Assembly: GCF_037042905.1 (NCBI RefSeq) | Contig: NC_087247.1 | Location: 56,319,920 to 56,383,919, forward strand | Direction: 5' to 3' | DNA length: 64,000 bases | DNA from: Lytechinus pictus | Taxonomy: Eukaryota > Echinodermata > Echinoidea > Temnopleuroida > Toxopneustidae | Part shown: one piece after another, positions 1-10,555 of the stretch | Layout: each line of letters starts with the position of its first letter | Numbering within the stretch: position 1 is the stretch's first letter | Notes under the pieces: model-generated | Seen by the model: the letters and a program-made list of their open reading frames with translations, nothing else | What the model was told of the DNA's origin: nothing | Databases searched by the model: none | Made by a program: the position numbers and the translations under genes

Positions 1-114
1 TATTATTTTACATCCAATTATGATGAAATTTTAAGTGTTATGCTTGTTTGATCTTTCTATTTTTATTCAAATTAACTATTTGTTACCTACATGTAGGGTG
101 GACTTCCCCAGGGT
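1..114. mobile_element. Truncated right end of a TTAA-flanked fold-back MITE
   Basis: The window opens inside an element whose right end (GGGTGGACTTCCCC, then TTAA at 115-118) resembles the right ends of the 600-bp fold-back elements at 33624-34219 and 40458-41060. The phrase ATTATGATGAAATTTTAAGTG near position 17 is the family's conserved subterminal motif. The left part is outside the window. Confidence 0.55.
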
Positions 115-118
115 TTAA

Positions 119-1398
119 TTTGTTTTTCTGCTTCCCATTATTTTAGTGCAAGTTAGACAATAGCCTACTTATCTAAACTGGACTTCAGATATCTCTAAGA
201 TCATTGAAATTAATAATATACAAATCAGCATTAAATAACTTAGACTGTACATGTTATCAACATGCAACATGAGATGATATGTAATAAATCCATCTTTTCT
301 GCAAATAAGAACCAAAGGATAGCAAATTTAGATATCAATTGTTAGAAAGGCTATGTCTGTTTTAAATGGGAAGTTCACCCTGATGATTAAGTTGGTTTGT
401 CATTTAAAGCAGAAAATTTGTATTGAAGGTTGATAAAAATATGATAAAGAATATAAAGGGTGTTATGGTATATGTATGAATTTTGATGTCACAGACAAGC
501 TATTATTATAATATAAATTCTCAAATTTGCTATTTTCTAAAATAATTGAAAATCATGATTTTATTTTGCAGTGGATTATCATCAGACACATCATTTCATG
601 CACAATTTTACAAGAATTTTTTTTTATCTTTCATGTTCCATTAAAAATGTTAGAACTTATGAAATTCATATTACATGTACACATGATAGAGAGGAGGTGC
701 TCGCATATGATGTCACTAACCTAAAAAGTTAAACAAAATCATAACTCTCTAATTCTTTGATGGATTATCATCAAACCTTCACCAATATCTTTCTCTAATT
801 CTTTGGTTTTTATTATAACCAAAAATCGCCAGGTTGAAATGCCCCTTAAAGCATACATGTACATGTAGCTTTAAAGGCCTGGATCACACTTTAGATGCAA
901 GAAATATAGAATTCTATATAGCTCAGTCAACAGTTTCAAACATACAAGTTAGGGGGAAATACATGTACACGGGGTGCAGGGTGAATTCGCTCAAGGAAAA
1001 CCAAAAAGAGCACTGGAAAATTCCATCCAATGTAAATTGTAATAGAACTAAATAGTGCCGCCACCAAACGGATATCCGAACGGTTTCCGCCCGCGTGGAC
1101 GGATAACGGTTTTCATTTTTCGGGTTCGGGTATCCGTGGACACTGATTCACCACTTTCCTGTCACAAAAACTCATTAAATTTAGTAAGACTCACCAACAA
1201 AACTTATAAGTTTTAGTCGCCAATATAATCGCCAATATAATCACCAATATCAATTAATCTTCTTCGGTAATATATTCCCGCCGAAAACCATCGTTTTTAT
1301 ATCAGTTTTGAAACATGACATCAGTTTTGGAGCATGACCGTCCGTGAATGGAGTAAAGTTCCGTTCTGACAACAATCGCGATTTTACTATGGTGTCGC
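119..1398. other. Gene-free AT-rich stretch
   Basis: No coding exon with supporting splice sites is recognisable here. Around 366-720 there is a decayed relative of the TTAA fold-back family: it begins TTTAAATGGGAAGTTCACCC and later holds the ATGATGTCACTAAC motif, but a right end was not found. From 1050 to 1390 the sequence is more GC-rich and carries short imperfect repeats (cgccaatataatcgccaatataatc). I see nothing else. Confidence 0.5.
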
Positions 1399-1402
1399 TT
1401 AA

Positions 1403-1988
1403 AGGGATGGTCCGGGCTGAAAGTATTTATAACTTAATAAATAGAGTAGAATTCACTGAGCAAAATGCCGAAAATTTCATCAAAATCGGATAACAAATAT
1501 CAAAGTAATTAAATTTTTAAGTTTAGCAATATTTTGTGAAAACAGTCGTCATGAATATTCATTTGGTGGGCTGATGATGTCACATCTCCACTTGTTCTTT
1601 TGTATTTTATTATATGAAATTAGGTTTTTTCAAATTTTTTCCTCCAAAAACTAGAAAATTTGGATTGACAACTGATTTAGTGCATTAGATATTTATTGCT
1701 GCAACTTATGTCATTATAAGGGAGACATATTATTCACACAAGTATGAAATAATGAAAAAAATATGATTTTATGTAATAACATAAGAAAACAGACAGTGGA
1801 GATGTGACATCATCAGCCCTCCTAATGAATATTCATGATGACTGTTTTCACAAAATATTGCTAAACTTTAAACTTTGAACCAAAACTTTATTATTTGTTA
1901 TCCAATTTTGATGAAATTTTCAGCATTTTGCTCAGTGAATTCTACTCTATGTATTAAGATATAAATATTTTCAGCCCGGACCATCCCT
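1403..1988. mobile_element. TTAA-flanked long fold-back MITE (586 bp)
   Basis: The two ends are inverted copies (AGGGATGGTCCGGGCTG at the left, its complement at the right) and both sides carry TTAA (1399-1402 and 1989-1992). The arms run to the centre: the GAATATTCATTTGGTGGGCTGATGATGTCACATC block near 1555 reappears in reverse near 1805. There is no coding capacity, so this is a non-autonomous element. The TTAA target is the one used by piggyBac transposases, but the termini do not start CCC as usual for piggyBac. Confidence 0.85.
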
Positions 1989-2019
1989 TTAAGATCGTTT
2001 TTCTTTCCTGTCTTATGTT

Positions 2020-3230
2020 TTGATGATTTCAAATGCGTAACTCATCGTATATATATTTTCTTACCTCGACCTCCAATGCGAGTGAAGAATGAAGATAATT
2101 TGAAACCATTAAAGGAGAATGAAACTCTTGGAGCAAGTTAGCTTTTGTGAAAGCAGAAAAATCAAAGAATAAGATCAACAAAAGTTTGAGTAAAATAGGA
2201 CTAGCAATAGAAGAGTTATGAGCATTTGAATGTCGAGATCACTAATGTTATGGAGATCCTCACATTGGCAATGCGACCAAGATCTATGATGTCACAGATG
2301 AACAACTCTCCCCTTTTGGACACTGAAAAGATACCCCAAAACATCTCTTTTTGCTCATTTTAATCATATGACAAACGATTCATCAATGATATAATGTTGT
2401 GAAACCTGTGTACTTGTCCTCTCATAAAGAGAACACCTCACCTTGTGATAGACTCTATCAAAGTGAGAATATAAGTGAAATAAGTACTAAAGTAATAAGG
2501 GAGTTGTACGCGTGTGACATCACAGATCTTGGTCGCTTTGCCAATGGGAGGATCTACATGGCATTAGTGATCTCAATATTCAAATGCTCATAACTTTCTT
2601 ATTATTCATTCAATCTTCCTCAAACTTTCAACAATATGTTCCTTTGATTTTTCTCTTTGATATGGATTCAGCTGGTTTCAAGGGTTTCATTCTCCTTTAA
2701 TAAGCGTCAAATAAATGTTGATCGGGTTACTCGGGTGTGTCATGTTGTTTCTTGTAATTTATTCATCAAATGCAAAATGAATTCTACTTTTTCTCACAGC
2801 AACTTTGGTTACCAATGAAGATGATTATTTTTGGAACTATGAAAAGTTGAAAACGTCGAATGAATGTTGATTGCGTGTGTCATGTTGTTTCTTGTAATTT
2901 ATTCATCAAATGCAAAATGAATTCTACTTTTTCTCACAGCAACTTTGGTTACCAATGAAGATGATTATTTTTGAAACTATGAAAACGTCGAATGAATGTT
3001 GGCTGCGTGTGTCATGTTGTTTTTTGTAATTTATTTAAATTGAAATGCGTAACGAAATATTAATTTTCTGTACTTTTTTCTCACATCAACTTTCGATATG
3101 AATGGAGAATGAAGATAATTTTGAAATCATGTAAACGTTAAGTACATGTTGATTGGCCGTTTTATTTTGTTTCTTTTGATTTATTTATCAAATCTGAAAT
3201 AATGAATCATCCCTTTTCTTTCTTGAACTG
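2020..3230 (+). repeat. Tandem repeat of about 131-140 bp, split by a MITE
   Basis: The phrase GTGTGTCATGTTGTTTCTTG recurs near 2735, 2875 and 3006, giving periods of 140 and 131 bp. Each unit continues with AATTTATTCATCAAATG, a pyrimidine run ending in CTCACAGCAACTTT, and AATGAAGATGATTATTTTTG. A unit at 2020-2108 is separated from the rest by the 584-bp element at 2113-2696. Copies at the outer edges (3020-3230) are more divergent. Function unknown. Confidence 0.75.
2113..2696. mobile_element. TTAA-flanked long fold-back MITE, second subfamily (584 bp)
   Basis: The left end AGGAGAATGAAACTCTTG and right end CAAGGGTTTCATTCTCCT are inverted copies, with TTAA on both sides (2109-2112 and 2697-2700). 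The interior is palindromic: GTTATGAGCATTTGAATGTCGAGATCACTAATG near 2215 mirrors the region near 2560. A close copy lies inside the LINE at 54768-55351 and a third at 36433-37040. It is inserted in the tandem array at 2020-3230. Confidence 0.88.
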
Positions 3231-4403
3231 TCATTAATAATGATTAATTAGAATGAAACTGTCCATTATCTAGATGTCAATTGTATTTGTGTTATTGCAA
3301 ATTTTAAATTGTTCACGTATGTTTATATTTTGATAACTTGTTCGTAGAAACTTATGTCAGGATCAAATTAAACTTCATATTTTATTCTGGTAGAATTATT
3401 GTCAATTGAAAATCTCTTTCATGAATTGATATTTAATATATAAATTAGAAAACACACATTTTCCTTTATTTCAGTTTATATGGCATATCCACTATAAATT
3501 TTGATATCCATCATCACGTAAACAACAATACTTAAAAGGCAAAAAACGGTGCCAGAAAGGTTTATGATGTGCGCCCGCCAAGTATGTGGTCAGTTGTGAA
3601 TCGACGTGTTTTGCAGTAAAACTTCTGATAACTTTTTATATCTTTAATGTATTTTCCTCAAACCTTCACTAATATAAATGATGTGATAATTCATGAAAAA
3701 AACATCAAGGGCCTATGATAACTCTTCATAATAGCTGCTGTTGTTAAGGGGGATAACAAACTTGAGGATTGGCATACCTGTAGAATGCAAACTAAAACTT
3801 ACCTGTACCAGCTTGTTTCTATTGTGTCTATTTATACTTTCTTTGGATTGAAATAATTTTTACCAAAGCTTTCAGTTTCCATTTATTTTACAGTGAATGA
3901 GAGTTGGTAATAAGGGTGGCTTAGTTTGGCCCTTACATAACTGATTCACTTAAAAACTCTTCCCCCACTATAATTTCTCTACAGATTCAAAATAAAAATT
4001 GGTCATGAGCCTACATGTATACATACATGTTGCAAAAAGTCACAACAGAAAGGGAGGGTAAAACAAGAATTTTCAAAGTTCTTAAGGACGAATTTCTCAT
4101 ATCTTTTGTTTACTCCTTGTAATGTTACACTGATCACACAGAATGCCTCAGCTATGGCAACAGAGATTTGCAAGACGATTGGTTGGTTGGTTGAGTTTAG
4201 TGTGGAGGTGGCGCTATCCATCGATATCTGATGATTTCCGCCAGGCTAAGCGAGAGGGATTCCACCCTCCCCTGTACAGCTCTCGTCATTCGATTTTGCT
4301 ATTAATTGCACTGTGTGTGAGATATAGATTCACCGAGGAAAGGCATTGTGTAGTATTCAAATCTTTTGAGTATTTTGTTTAACGAAAAAGTGTGTAAAGA
4401 TTA
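3231..4403. other. Gene-free stretch
   Basis: AT-rich DNA without a recognisable exon. The open frames at 4003-4221 and 4143-4382 overlap on opposite strands, lack homology that I recognise and have no splice context, so they are not called. No clear inverted or tandem repeat was seen. Confidence 0.45.
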
Positions 4404-4411
4404 CATATGCA

Positions 4412-6917
4412 CAGGGTTGTAATAAAAAACGTTTTTTATTAAAAAAAAACAAATAAAACGTTTTTTATTGCTTTAAAACATTTTTTTTTCAACGAATGAT
4501 GCAATTTTCTGTAAATCAATTAAACTATACACTAAATACAGTATGATTTAAGCTCTTGATGTTTTAAATAAGAGATGACCACAATTTTGTTAATGAATTT
4601 CCAACAGAAAAGTTCATATTTTCCCCAAAATTACTAAATCATGGAAATTGAATGCCTACAAAAAAAAAAGTTAGTTGATATTTTATTCCTAATACATATA
4701 CATATACATGTAGTCCTGAGGTATATTGAGTCTTGTCAATTGGGGGGGGGGCAAGAAGAATTTGCACAATGGAAGAAATTGACGTACATGGGGTTCAAAG
4801 TTTAAGTTCATTACAGTTATGCTTTATTTCATTTGAAGCAATTATACCAATTTTAGTGCATGAAATACAAATTCTATTCGAATCTATGAATAAAGCCCTT
4901 GAACTACTTATTTTTTTCATTCAGGAATTCTGATCAAATGTATATTAAAAAAAAACAGTATAGAATGTTTTTTAACCCTAAAAAGACTGGGGGGGGCTGA
5001 TTCAGCCCTCCTTGTCATTTTTTGCGATAAATTTGCACAATGGAAGAAATTGACGTACATGGGGTTTCAAAGCTTAATTTCATAACCAGTAAATCAATAT
5101 GCTTTATTTCATTTGAATCAATTATACCAATTTTAGTGCATAAAATACAAATTCTATTCAAATCTATAAATAAAGCCCTTGAACAACTTTTTTTTTTTTA
5201 TTCAGGAATTCTGATCAAATATATATTTAAAAAATCAGTATAGAATGTTTTTTTAACCCTAAAGAGACTGGGGGGCTGATTCAGCCCCCCTCGTCATTTT
5301 TTCGCAATAAGTTTGGACAATACATGGGGTTCCAAAGCTTAATTTCGTAACCGGTCAATCAATATGCTTTATTTCATTTTTCGTGATAAATCCGCTGCGC
5401 ATTTTTTTACCGCGTCACTCAGATTTTCCTTTTTTGAGTCTCACGCAACTTTTGCGACCCCCTGGTATGCGGTTCCGAAATTACGCAACATTTTGTAAGT
5501 GCATGCAGACCCAAAATTGCTTGAAAACGTGAATTTGTGTACAAATCCAATGCAAATAATGTTTTTAGCCAAAATTCATAAATGTGTCATTAGTTTTCCT
5601 TTTACCAATGAAAATCAATTAATTTCACCTTGTTTATGGTCAAAATATAGCCCCTTACTATTTCCATTGAAAAAAATAAAATACATAAGAAAATAAATGT
5701 GATGTTGGATTTTTTTTTAAGAACATTTGATCAGATTCCTATAAAGAGTCTGTGAACCAAAAATGAGCATTTCACTTTTTCAGGGGCATTATTTAGTTAA
5801 TTAGAGCAAACTTTTGATTTTACACATAAATTAGCAATGAGATTTATGCACAATTTGATTTATAGTTTTTTAGATTATGCCATGGGTTATGCACGTGCCA
5901 ATTTTCGTTGTGATCCCGCGATCGACGGCCCAAGTCATAAGCCCCCCCAGTCTTCTAGGAAACGAAATAGCCCAGTCTATTTAGGTAATACCGGTAATGT
6001 TTTTTAAAAACTTTTTTACTTTTCTTTTGTGCAGATTTAAAAAAAAAAAATTATTACTAATAGAAATTTTTGGCAAGAATTTTAAAATCATTAACAATAA
6101 GTAAAAATAATGATACAGATACAAATTTTGGCAAGAACTCACATTGGGTTTATACATGAAATCCCGTTTTTGAGCAATTCGGGATCTGATAATATGCAAT
6201 TGTGGTGTATATCATAACTGCATACCCATGCATGCATCCCAAAATGGTCTTGAGTGATAAGGCGTGGCCCTGTCGTGATTATGGATTTATAATAGAAATT
6301 TTTAGGGGCCATTAATGTCCCCTGGAATTGTTAGGGTTAAGGTTTGCTAGCTGATTATCTAATACTGTTTAAAGAACCTTTCTTCATCTTTACGAAGCAC
6401 AAAGTTTTACCTGATTTTGTGTGTACGGTGTATCTCAAGAGTATGATGTCAGGTTTACAGTCTATCTGTAAAATATTACTGTGCTTTTTTTCTATTACAT
6501 GTACATGTATTTGAGCTCATTTTAAAGTGTTTCTTTCCCTGTCCAAAAAGTGAGCACAACACTCAGATATGTTTGTTGAAATGAGAATAATCTTAATATG
6601 GATTGATGTGCACAATTGAACAGGGAGAAGAGGAACATGACAAAGCAATGGAGAAAGAAAGAATGAAGGGGGAAAGAGAAAGAGGAGAAAAGGAGTGGTG
6701 TTGAAAAAGAGTTTTAGTTAGTTAGAAGAAAATAATACACCACTTCAGAAATAACAGTATAAAAAACAACATTCATCTAAAATTACATCCATTCAAATTT
6801 ATAACACACAAGTCTATGTGGTGTTTTAAAACACGTTTTTTAAATAAAAAAACGGGTGTTTTAAAACGCGTTTTAAAACATGTTTTAAAACACACCGTTT
6901 AAAACGGGCCAACCCTG
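4412..6917. mobile_element. Non-autonomous hAT-type element (2.5 kb) with 8-bp TSD
   Basis: The element starts CAGGGTTG and ends CAACCCTG. It is flanked by an exact 8-bp direct repeat CATATGCA (4404-4411 and 6918-6925), which is the hallmark of hAT insertion. The subterminal parts are rich in AAACG/TTTAAAACG words: TAATAAAAAACGTTTTTTATT on the left, TTTTAAAACGCGTTTTAAAAC on the right. The interior carries a 268-bp tandem repeat and no transposase that I can recognise. Confidence 0.88.
4733..5390 (+). repeat. 268-bp tandem repeat, about 2.3 copies
   Basis: AATTTGCACAATGGAAGAAA occurs near 4763 and 5031, 268 bp apart, and a third shortened copy starts near 5310 (AGTTTGGACAATACATGGGG). Each unit ends with a G-run followed by CTGATTCAGCCC and CGTCATTTTTTGCGATAA. 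Two frames, at 4733-4933 and 5040-5243, are this repeat read in frame and are not genes. The array lies inside the hAT element at 4412-6917. Confidence 0.8.
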
Positions 6918-6925
6918 CATATGCA

Positions 6926-7300
6926 CACATCTAATGATAATAATAATAATCCGCTTTTATATAGCGCTTAATACATTGGAACGACATGTATAAGCGCTTT
7001 ACAATGTACATGAATATTGATGTGGAAGGTAAGTTTTAGTTTGCATTCTACATGTATATTATTACCCCGGTCATCAGATTCAATCAGTCATTCCAGCACA
7101 CGTGTGCACATCCTCCACTCCCTGGGGAGTATTTAAGTCAGTCGCCGGTGTGGCACACACAGTACTAAACAAGCTTCAATGACTTACATATCCTACCGCC
7201 TATTTAGCCCCTGGGTCGAGAGTGGCAAAGTGTGGATTAACGCCTTGCCAAAGGACGTCAGACCGTAGTGGGATTCAAACACACGACCCTCTGTTTACAC
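6926..7300 (-). repeat. tRNA-derived SINE-like sequence
   Basis: Read on the minus strand, the segment 7262-7290 (GGTCGTGTGTTTGAATCCCAC) resembles the B box and T-arm of a tRNA promoter. It is followed by a body sharing the phrases 'TTTGGC..GCGTTAATCC.CACTTTGCCACTCTC.ACCC' and 'GGGGAGT' with the sequence at 28850-29100. It ends in AAGCGCTATATAAAAGCGG followed by an ATT-type microsatellite (6938-6952). No A box was found, so the head may be truncated. Confidence 0.55.
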
Positions 7301-7645
7301 ATCTAGTATATATGTGAATGTAATTGAGTTTTACAGATCGAACAAGTATCTAGATCTGATTATTTATGTATTTGACCAACTTAAAAAGTAAACATAAAAG
7401 ACATTAAGAGCTCAAACCTCTGTGATAATTTGTTAATTCTCCGAGATGTATCCCCGTAGCTTGATTGCAGGCGTACACCACAATACCTTATGAAAGTCTT
7501 TAATTATAAACATATACATGTAGCAGAGCCAGAGGCACAGCATGCAATAGGCAAAATACAGAACAAAACAGTCACGACATGACTGAAAGCTAGACAAACA
7601 AGCACCATCAACGTCATCTCATGACAGTGAGAATAGCATAGGCCA

Positions 7646-8091
7646 TAGACCAAAAGCTTCGGTCTCTGTTATGTTGGTTGTTCAGCTGAACTCCGTTGGC
7701 TTCATTCACCAAATACAGAGACCGAAGTTCTAGCGCGATCTGTACAGGGGACTCAATGGCCATATGTTTATGTACTTAAGATCGGATAAAACGGGGAAGT
7801 GAATTTGCGCGACAGCCGAGGTAAGTCACTGTTTTTGTTCCTTTTAACTTGATTTTTCTCCGTTTTTTGGCAATTAATGCCAAGAGGGAATATTAATTTG
7901 CATTTTGGTCGCGTTAATTGTCAAAATCTTTATTCATTAAAGACAAAAATTGAAGAGCCCCGACGGGGGGATTCTGCATTGCAAGTCCCCTAATGGTGGC
8001 TGCACGCTAGCGAGCCGTCTGTGTACGAGGAGAAAAAAAAAAAAAAAAAAAGTTAAAAAACTCCTCGAAACAGACGGCTGCCAGCTGTCTA
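7646..8091. mobile_element. MULE-like element with 9-bp TSD
   Basis: An exact 9-bp repeat CATAGGCCA (7637-7645 and 8092-8100) brackets an element starting TAGACCAAAAGC and ending GCTGTCTA. Nine-base target duplications are typical of Mutator-like elements. The interior has an A18-type run and a pair of CAGACGGCT / AGCCGTCTG words. A related shorter copy in the opposite orientation is at 50719-50870. The 64-codon frame at 7937-8131 falls within it and is not a gene. Confidence 0.78.
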
Positions 8092-8100
8092 CATAGGCCA

Positions 8101-8868
8101 TAGCCATAGAGGAAGCTTTGATTGTCTTCATTCATATTCATCATTCACATAAGAAAACTTCAGATTAAATCTTAATATTTCCTGCCCCCCCAAAAATACT
8201 AGATCTAAATGACCTACTTATGGCCTCCATCTAGAAACAGTTAGTTAGTGCAGACAGACATCGCAGGCATTTTGTTTGCGAATGTCTGAAATAAACACCA
8301 GCTAAAACTCCTTCATTTTTTTTCTTGTTTTTTAATTGTTTGTTGAGTGAAATTGAACAGGGTTTTGTTTTGGACACAATCAATTCATTCTTTGGCCTTT
8401 GCACAATTCTGACTTTCTGAACAGAAATAGATCTGATGTTAGGCCGGGTCTAAGTTAGAGATCTAGATCTAAACAGGATTCAGGAATCCCACTCTGCGTG
8501 GCTCACTCTCGACTCCATTATCAATGACAATATCAGTATCACTCAGACCCTCATCTCACTCAGTTACATTTACAGTTTCTCACATTCCAACAATACCTGA
8601 CAACATAGCTTTTGTTAGGCTACCTCATTTAATACATCATCTAATATCAGTTACACTGTCTACGGTACCAGCGCCGCGGCTCTGAGCTGATGCGACTGGC
8701 ATGCGGGACCGACCGACCGGTCAGCTGTCCGGCAGTCAGTCGCTTGGGATCCGCTCAAAACAGAACTTGCAGAAAACTCAGTCCGCTATGCAGCAAGCTG
8801 CGCTTTAACTCAGTCTCAATGGACAGACCGTTACTTCGCAATTTCGGGAGCTAAATTAAATGTTTCAC
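8101..8868. other. Presumed first intron of the unidentified minus-strand gene
   Basis: This stretch lies directly 3' (on the minus strand) of the donor at 8868-8867. No downstream exon was identified. The part from 8650 to 8870 is noticeably GC-rich and CpG-containing, in line with a promoter-proximal region. Confidence 0.4.
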
Positions 8869-8929
8869 CTTTTATCCTGGTTTCCAGCTCCTGCTGAATC
8901 TGTCGCTCCTGTTTCTTGTCCGATGCCAT
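8869..8929 (-). CDS. First coding exon of an unidentified gene
   Basis: On the minus strand a start codon at 8929 opens MASDKKQERQIQQELETRIK and is cut after one further base by a splice donor GGTGAAAC (donor GT at 8868-8867). The exon is therefore 61 bases, 20 codons plus one base. The peptide is hydrophilic and heptad-compatible, probably the start of a coiled coil or helix. I do not recognise the protein. The sequence upstream is CpG-rich and holds a YY1-like site, as expected of a housekeeping promoter, which supports a genuine gene start over a chance frame. The remaining exons should lie at lower coordinates, possibly beyond the left edge, and none was identified. Confidence 0.55.
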
Positions 8930-9180
8930 CCTGACAAATAGACCAAAAGTACGTATCAGGCAAACACAGAGCTACTTCATCAGCAATTTATCTACCAAAT
9001 AGACCGAACAACAATGATGAAAGTTAGATTACTTCGTCTGGTATCGTATCACGAGCTCCACGGCATTGTCGCCATTTTGCTATGGTAAATTGCAGTGTTA
9101 GGCCTATAAAGTTTTTTTTCTTTTTAACTTACTTCCGGGGTCAGTACCGTATGCACGATACAAGTCACCTGCGTCGCGAT
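8930..9180 (-). promoter_or_regulatory. Putative promoter and 5' leader of the 8.9-kb gene
   Basis: The region upstream of the exon at 8869-8929 contains, on the minus strand, CAAAATGGCGAC (9079-9068), a match to the YY1-type element common near transcription starts of animal housekeeping genes. That word also contains an ATG which would open a short upstream frame ending nine codons later. There is no TATA box. The transcription start was not determined. Confidence 0.4.
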
Positions 9181-9489
9181 TGCGGAATACCAAACTAGTT
9201 CAAGATCGATTGGTGATGGCGTACTTCCATTTTCATAAAGAAATGTATATTGATAAAAGTTTACTCCAAAGCCTGTTCATCGTTGAAAGTATAAAAAATG
9301 TCTATTGGAGTATTGCTGCTCTTCTTCAGACAAAATTAGATATGCACTATGTTGGCAGGGGTAGACAGCAACAAAATCCATGAAAAACACACGAAAATGT
9401 GCTTTGATATTCTTTACCTTGTACTGTATTATAATGTGAATTATTTTGGATGGAGAATTCCTTGGTAAATTGCCAATTCGTCCACACAC

Positions 9490-9850
9490 CACATGGTCTA
9501 CCTACATCTAGTCTAATGCCACTCCGTCCATCAACATTTCGACTAACAACCGTTAGGTCCAATCATCACTTTGTCTAATCACCAGTTCCTCTATGACCAT
9601 TTCGTCTCATAACCAGTTGGTCTAATATTTGTTTTATTTTCATTAATTTTGCCCAATTGACACTTAGTCTAATTAGACCAAATTGGACTAAATGGCTATT
9701 GGGCCAACTGGATATTAGACGAAATGGTGAGTGGACGAAATGGCAACTACAACATGTGAATATTCAGTGACGAACTGAGGCATATGGTAGACCTAATGAT
9801 AGTCGAGTAGGGAACTGGACGAAATGATATTGGACCAAATGAAAATAAAA
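9490..9850. repeat. Degenerate element built from 'GTCTAAT / GACGAAATGG' words
   Basis: The left part repeats 'tagtctaat', 'ccgtccat', 'tttcgactaa' and 'tttgtctaat', and the right part repeats the complements ('attagacgaaatgg', 'gtggacgaaatggc', 'actggacgaaatg', 'attggaccaaatg'). The stretch is therefore an imperfect inverted repeat of short words centred near 9650. Boundaries and class are uncertain. Confidence 0.5.
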
Positions 9851-10547
9851 AGAATTATTTTGTCGGCCTGCACCCCTGCACAAAGGCATAGGTTATCTGA
9901 ATAAATCTGAATTTAAAACAAAGCTATTTTTAAAAAATTGTGTCTGCATTATCGATGCCAGATTTTTGGGTATGCCTCGATCACGTCGAGTGGGTGCGGG
10001 GGGGGGGGGGGTGGCTATATACAAAAGGGGGTACGAATTCTCAGGATTCCCGCACTCGTACCTCATTCGTATGATCAAAGGTGATCATGCAAGCCGCGGG
10101 TTGAGGCTTTGACACAATCTTTGGTGGCAACTCGAGCCATAATTTTTTTTTCCAGGGCCTTCGATAGGACTTTCCCAGTTGCGGATTGTTTTTATTATTT
10201 TTTTTTCAATGAAAAAACTTTATCGAGGACCCCTTTGCGATCATAAAGAACATAAAATATATCCATCTAAACCAACAAAAGTTAAAATAATCATACATTT
10301 GTGATTCATTGATTGAAAAACACAACTTTCATTGACTTGTACACGAAATCACGTTTTGAGCAATTTTGGGACTGAAATGCGTTTAGTAAACTTTGTGTAA
10401 TTTCGGAATTTGGTCTCAAAAGATGCGCTGCGGATGTGCAAGACTAGCTTGAAAGTAAAAAGTTAGCGTGCGGCGCAGTCAAATAAATTCGCGGTGGCGT
10501 CGCTTGCCGTAGCAATTATAAAAAACTTTTTTTCGAGGGGGTCAATT
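9851..10547. other. Gene-free stretch with decayed repeats
   Basis: It contains a G12-type run at 9999-10010 followed by GTGGCTATATACAAAAGGGGGTACGAATTC. The segment at 10320-10500 shares phrases with 5380-5500 and 6130-6190 (ATGAAATC.CGTTTTTGAGCAATT, TAATTTCGGAA, CGCTGCG). These look like fragments of dispersed elements. No exon is seen. Confidence 0.4.
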
Positions 10548-10555
10548 AAATTGAC

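Noticed and set aside
4733-5243. Two similar small frames (MEEIDVHG...) considered as duplicated genes
   Set aside because: They come from the 268-bp tandem repeat. The third unit destroys the frame.
7262-7290. tRNA-like B box considered as a tRNA gene
   Set aside because: No cloverleaf or A box can be drawn. The sequence continues into a SINE-like body and microsatellite.
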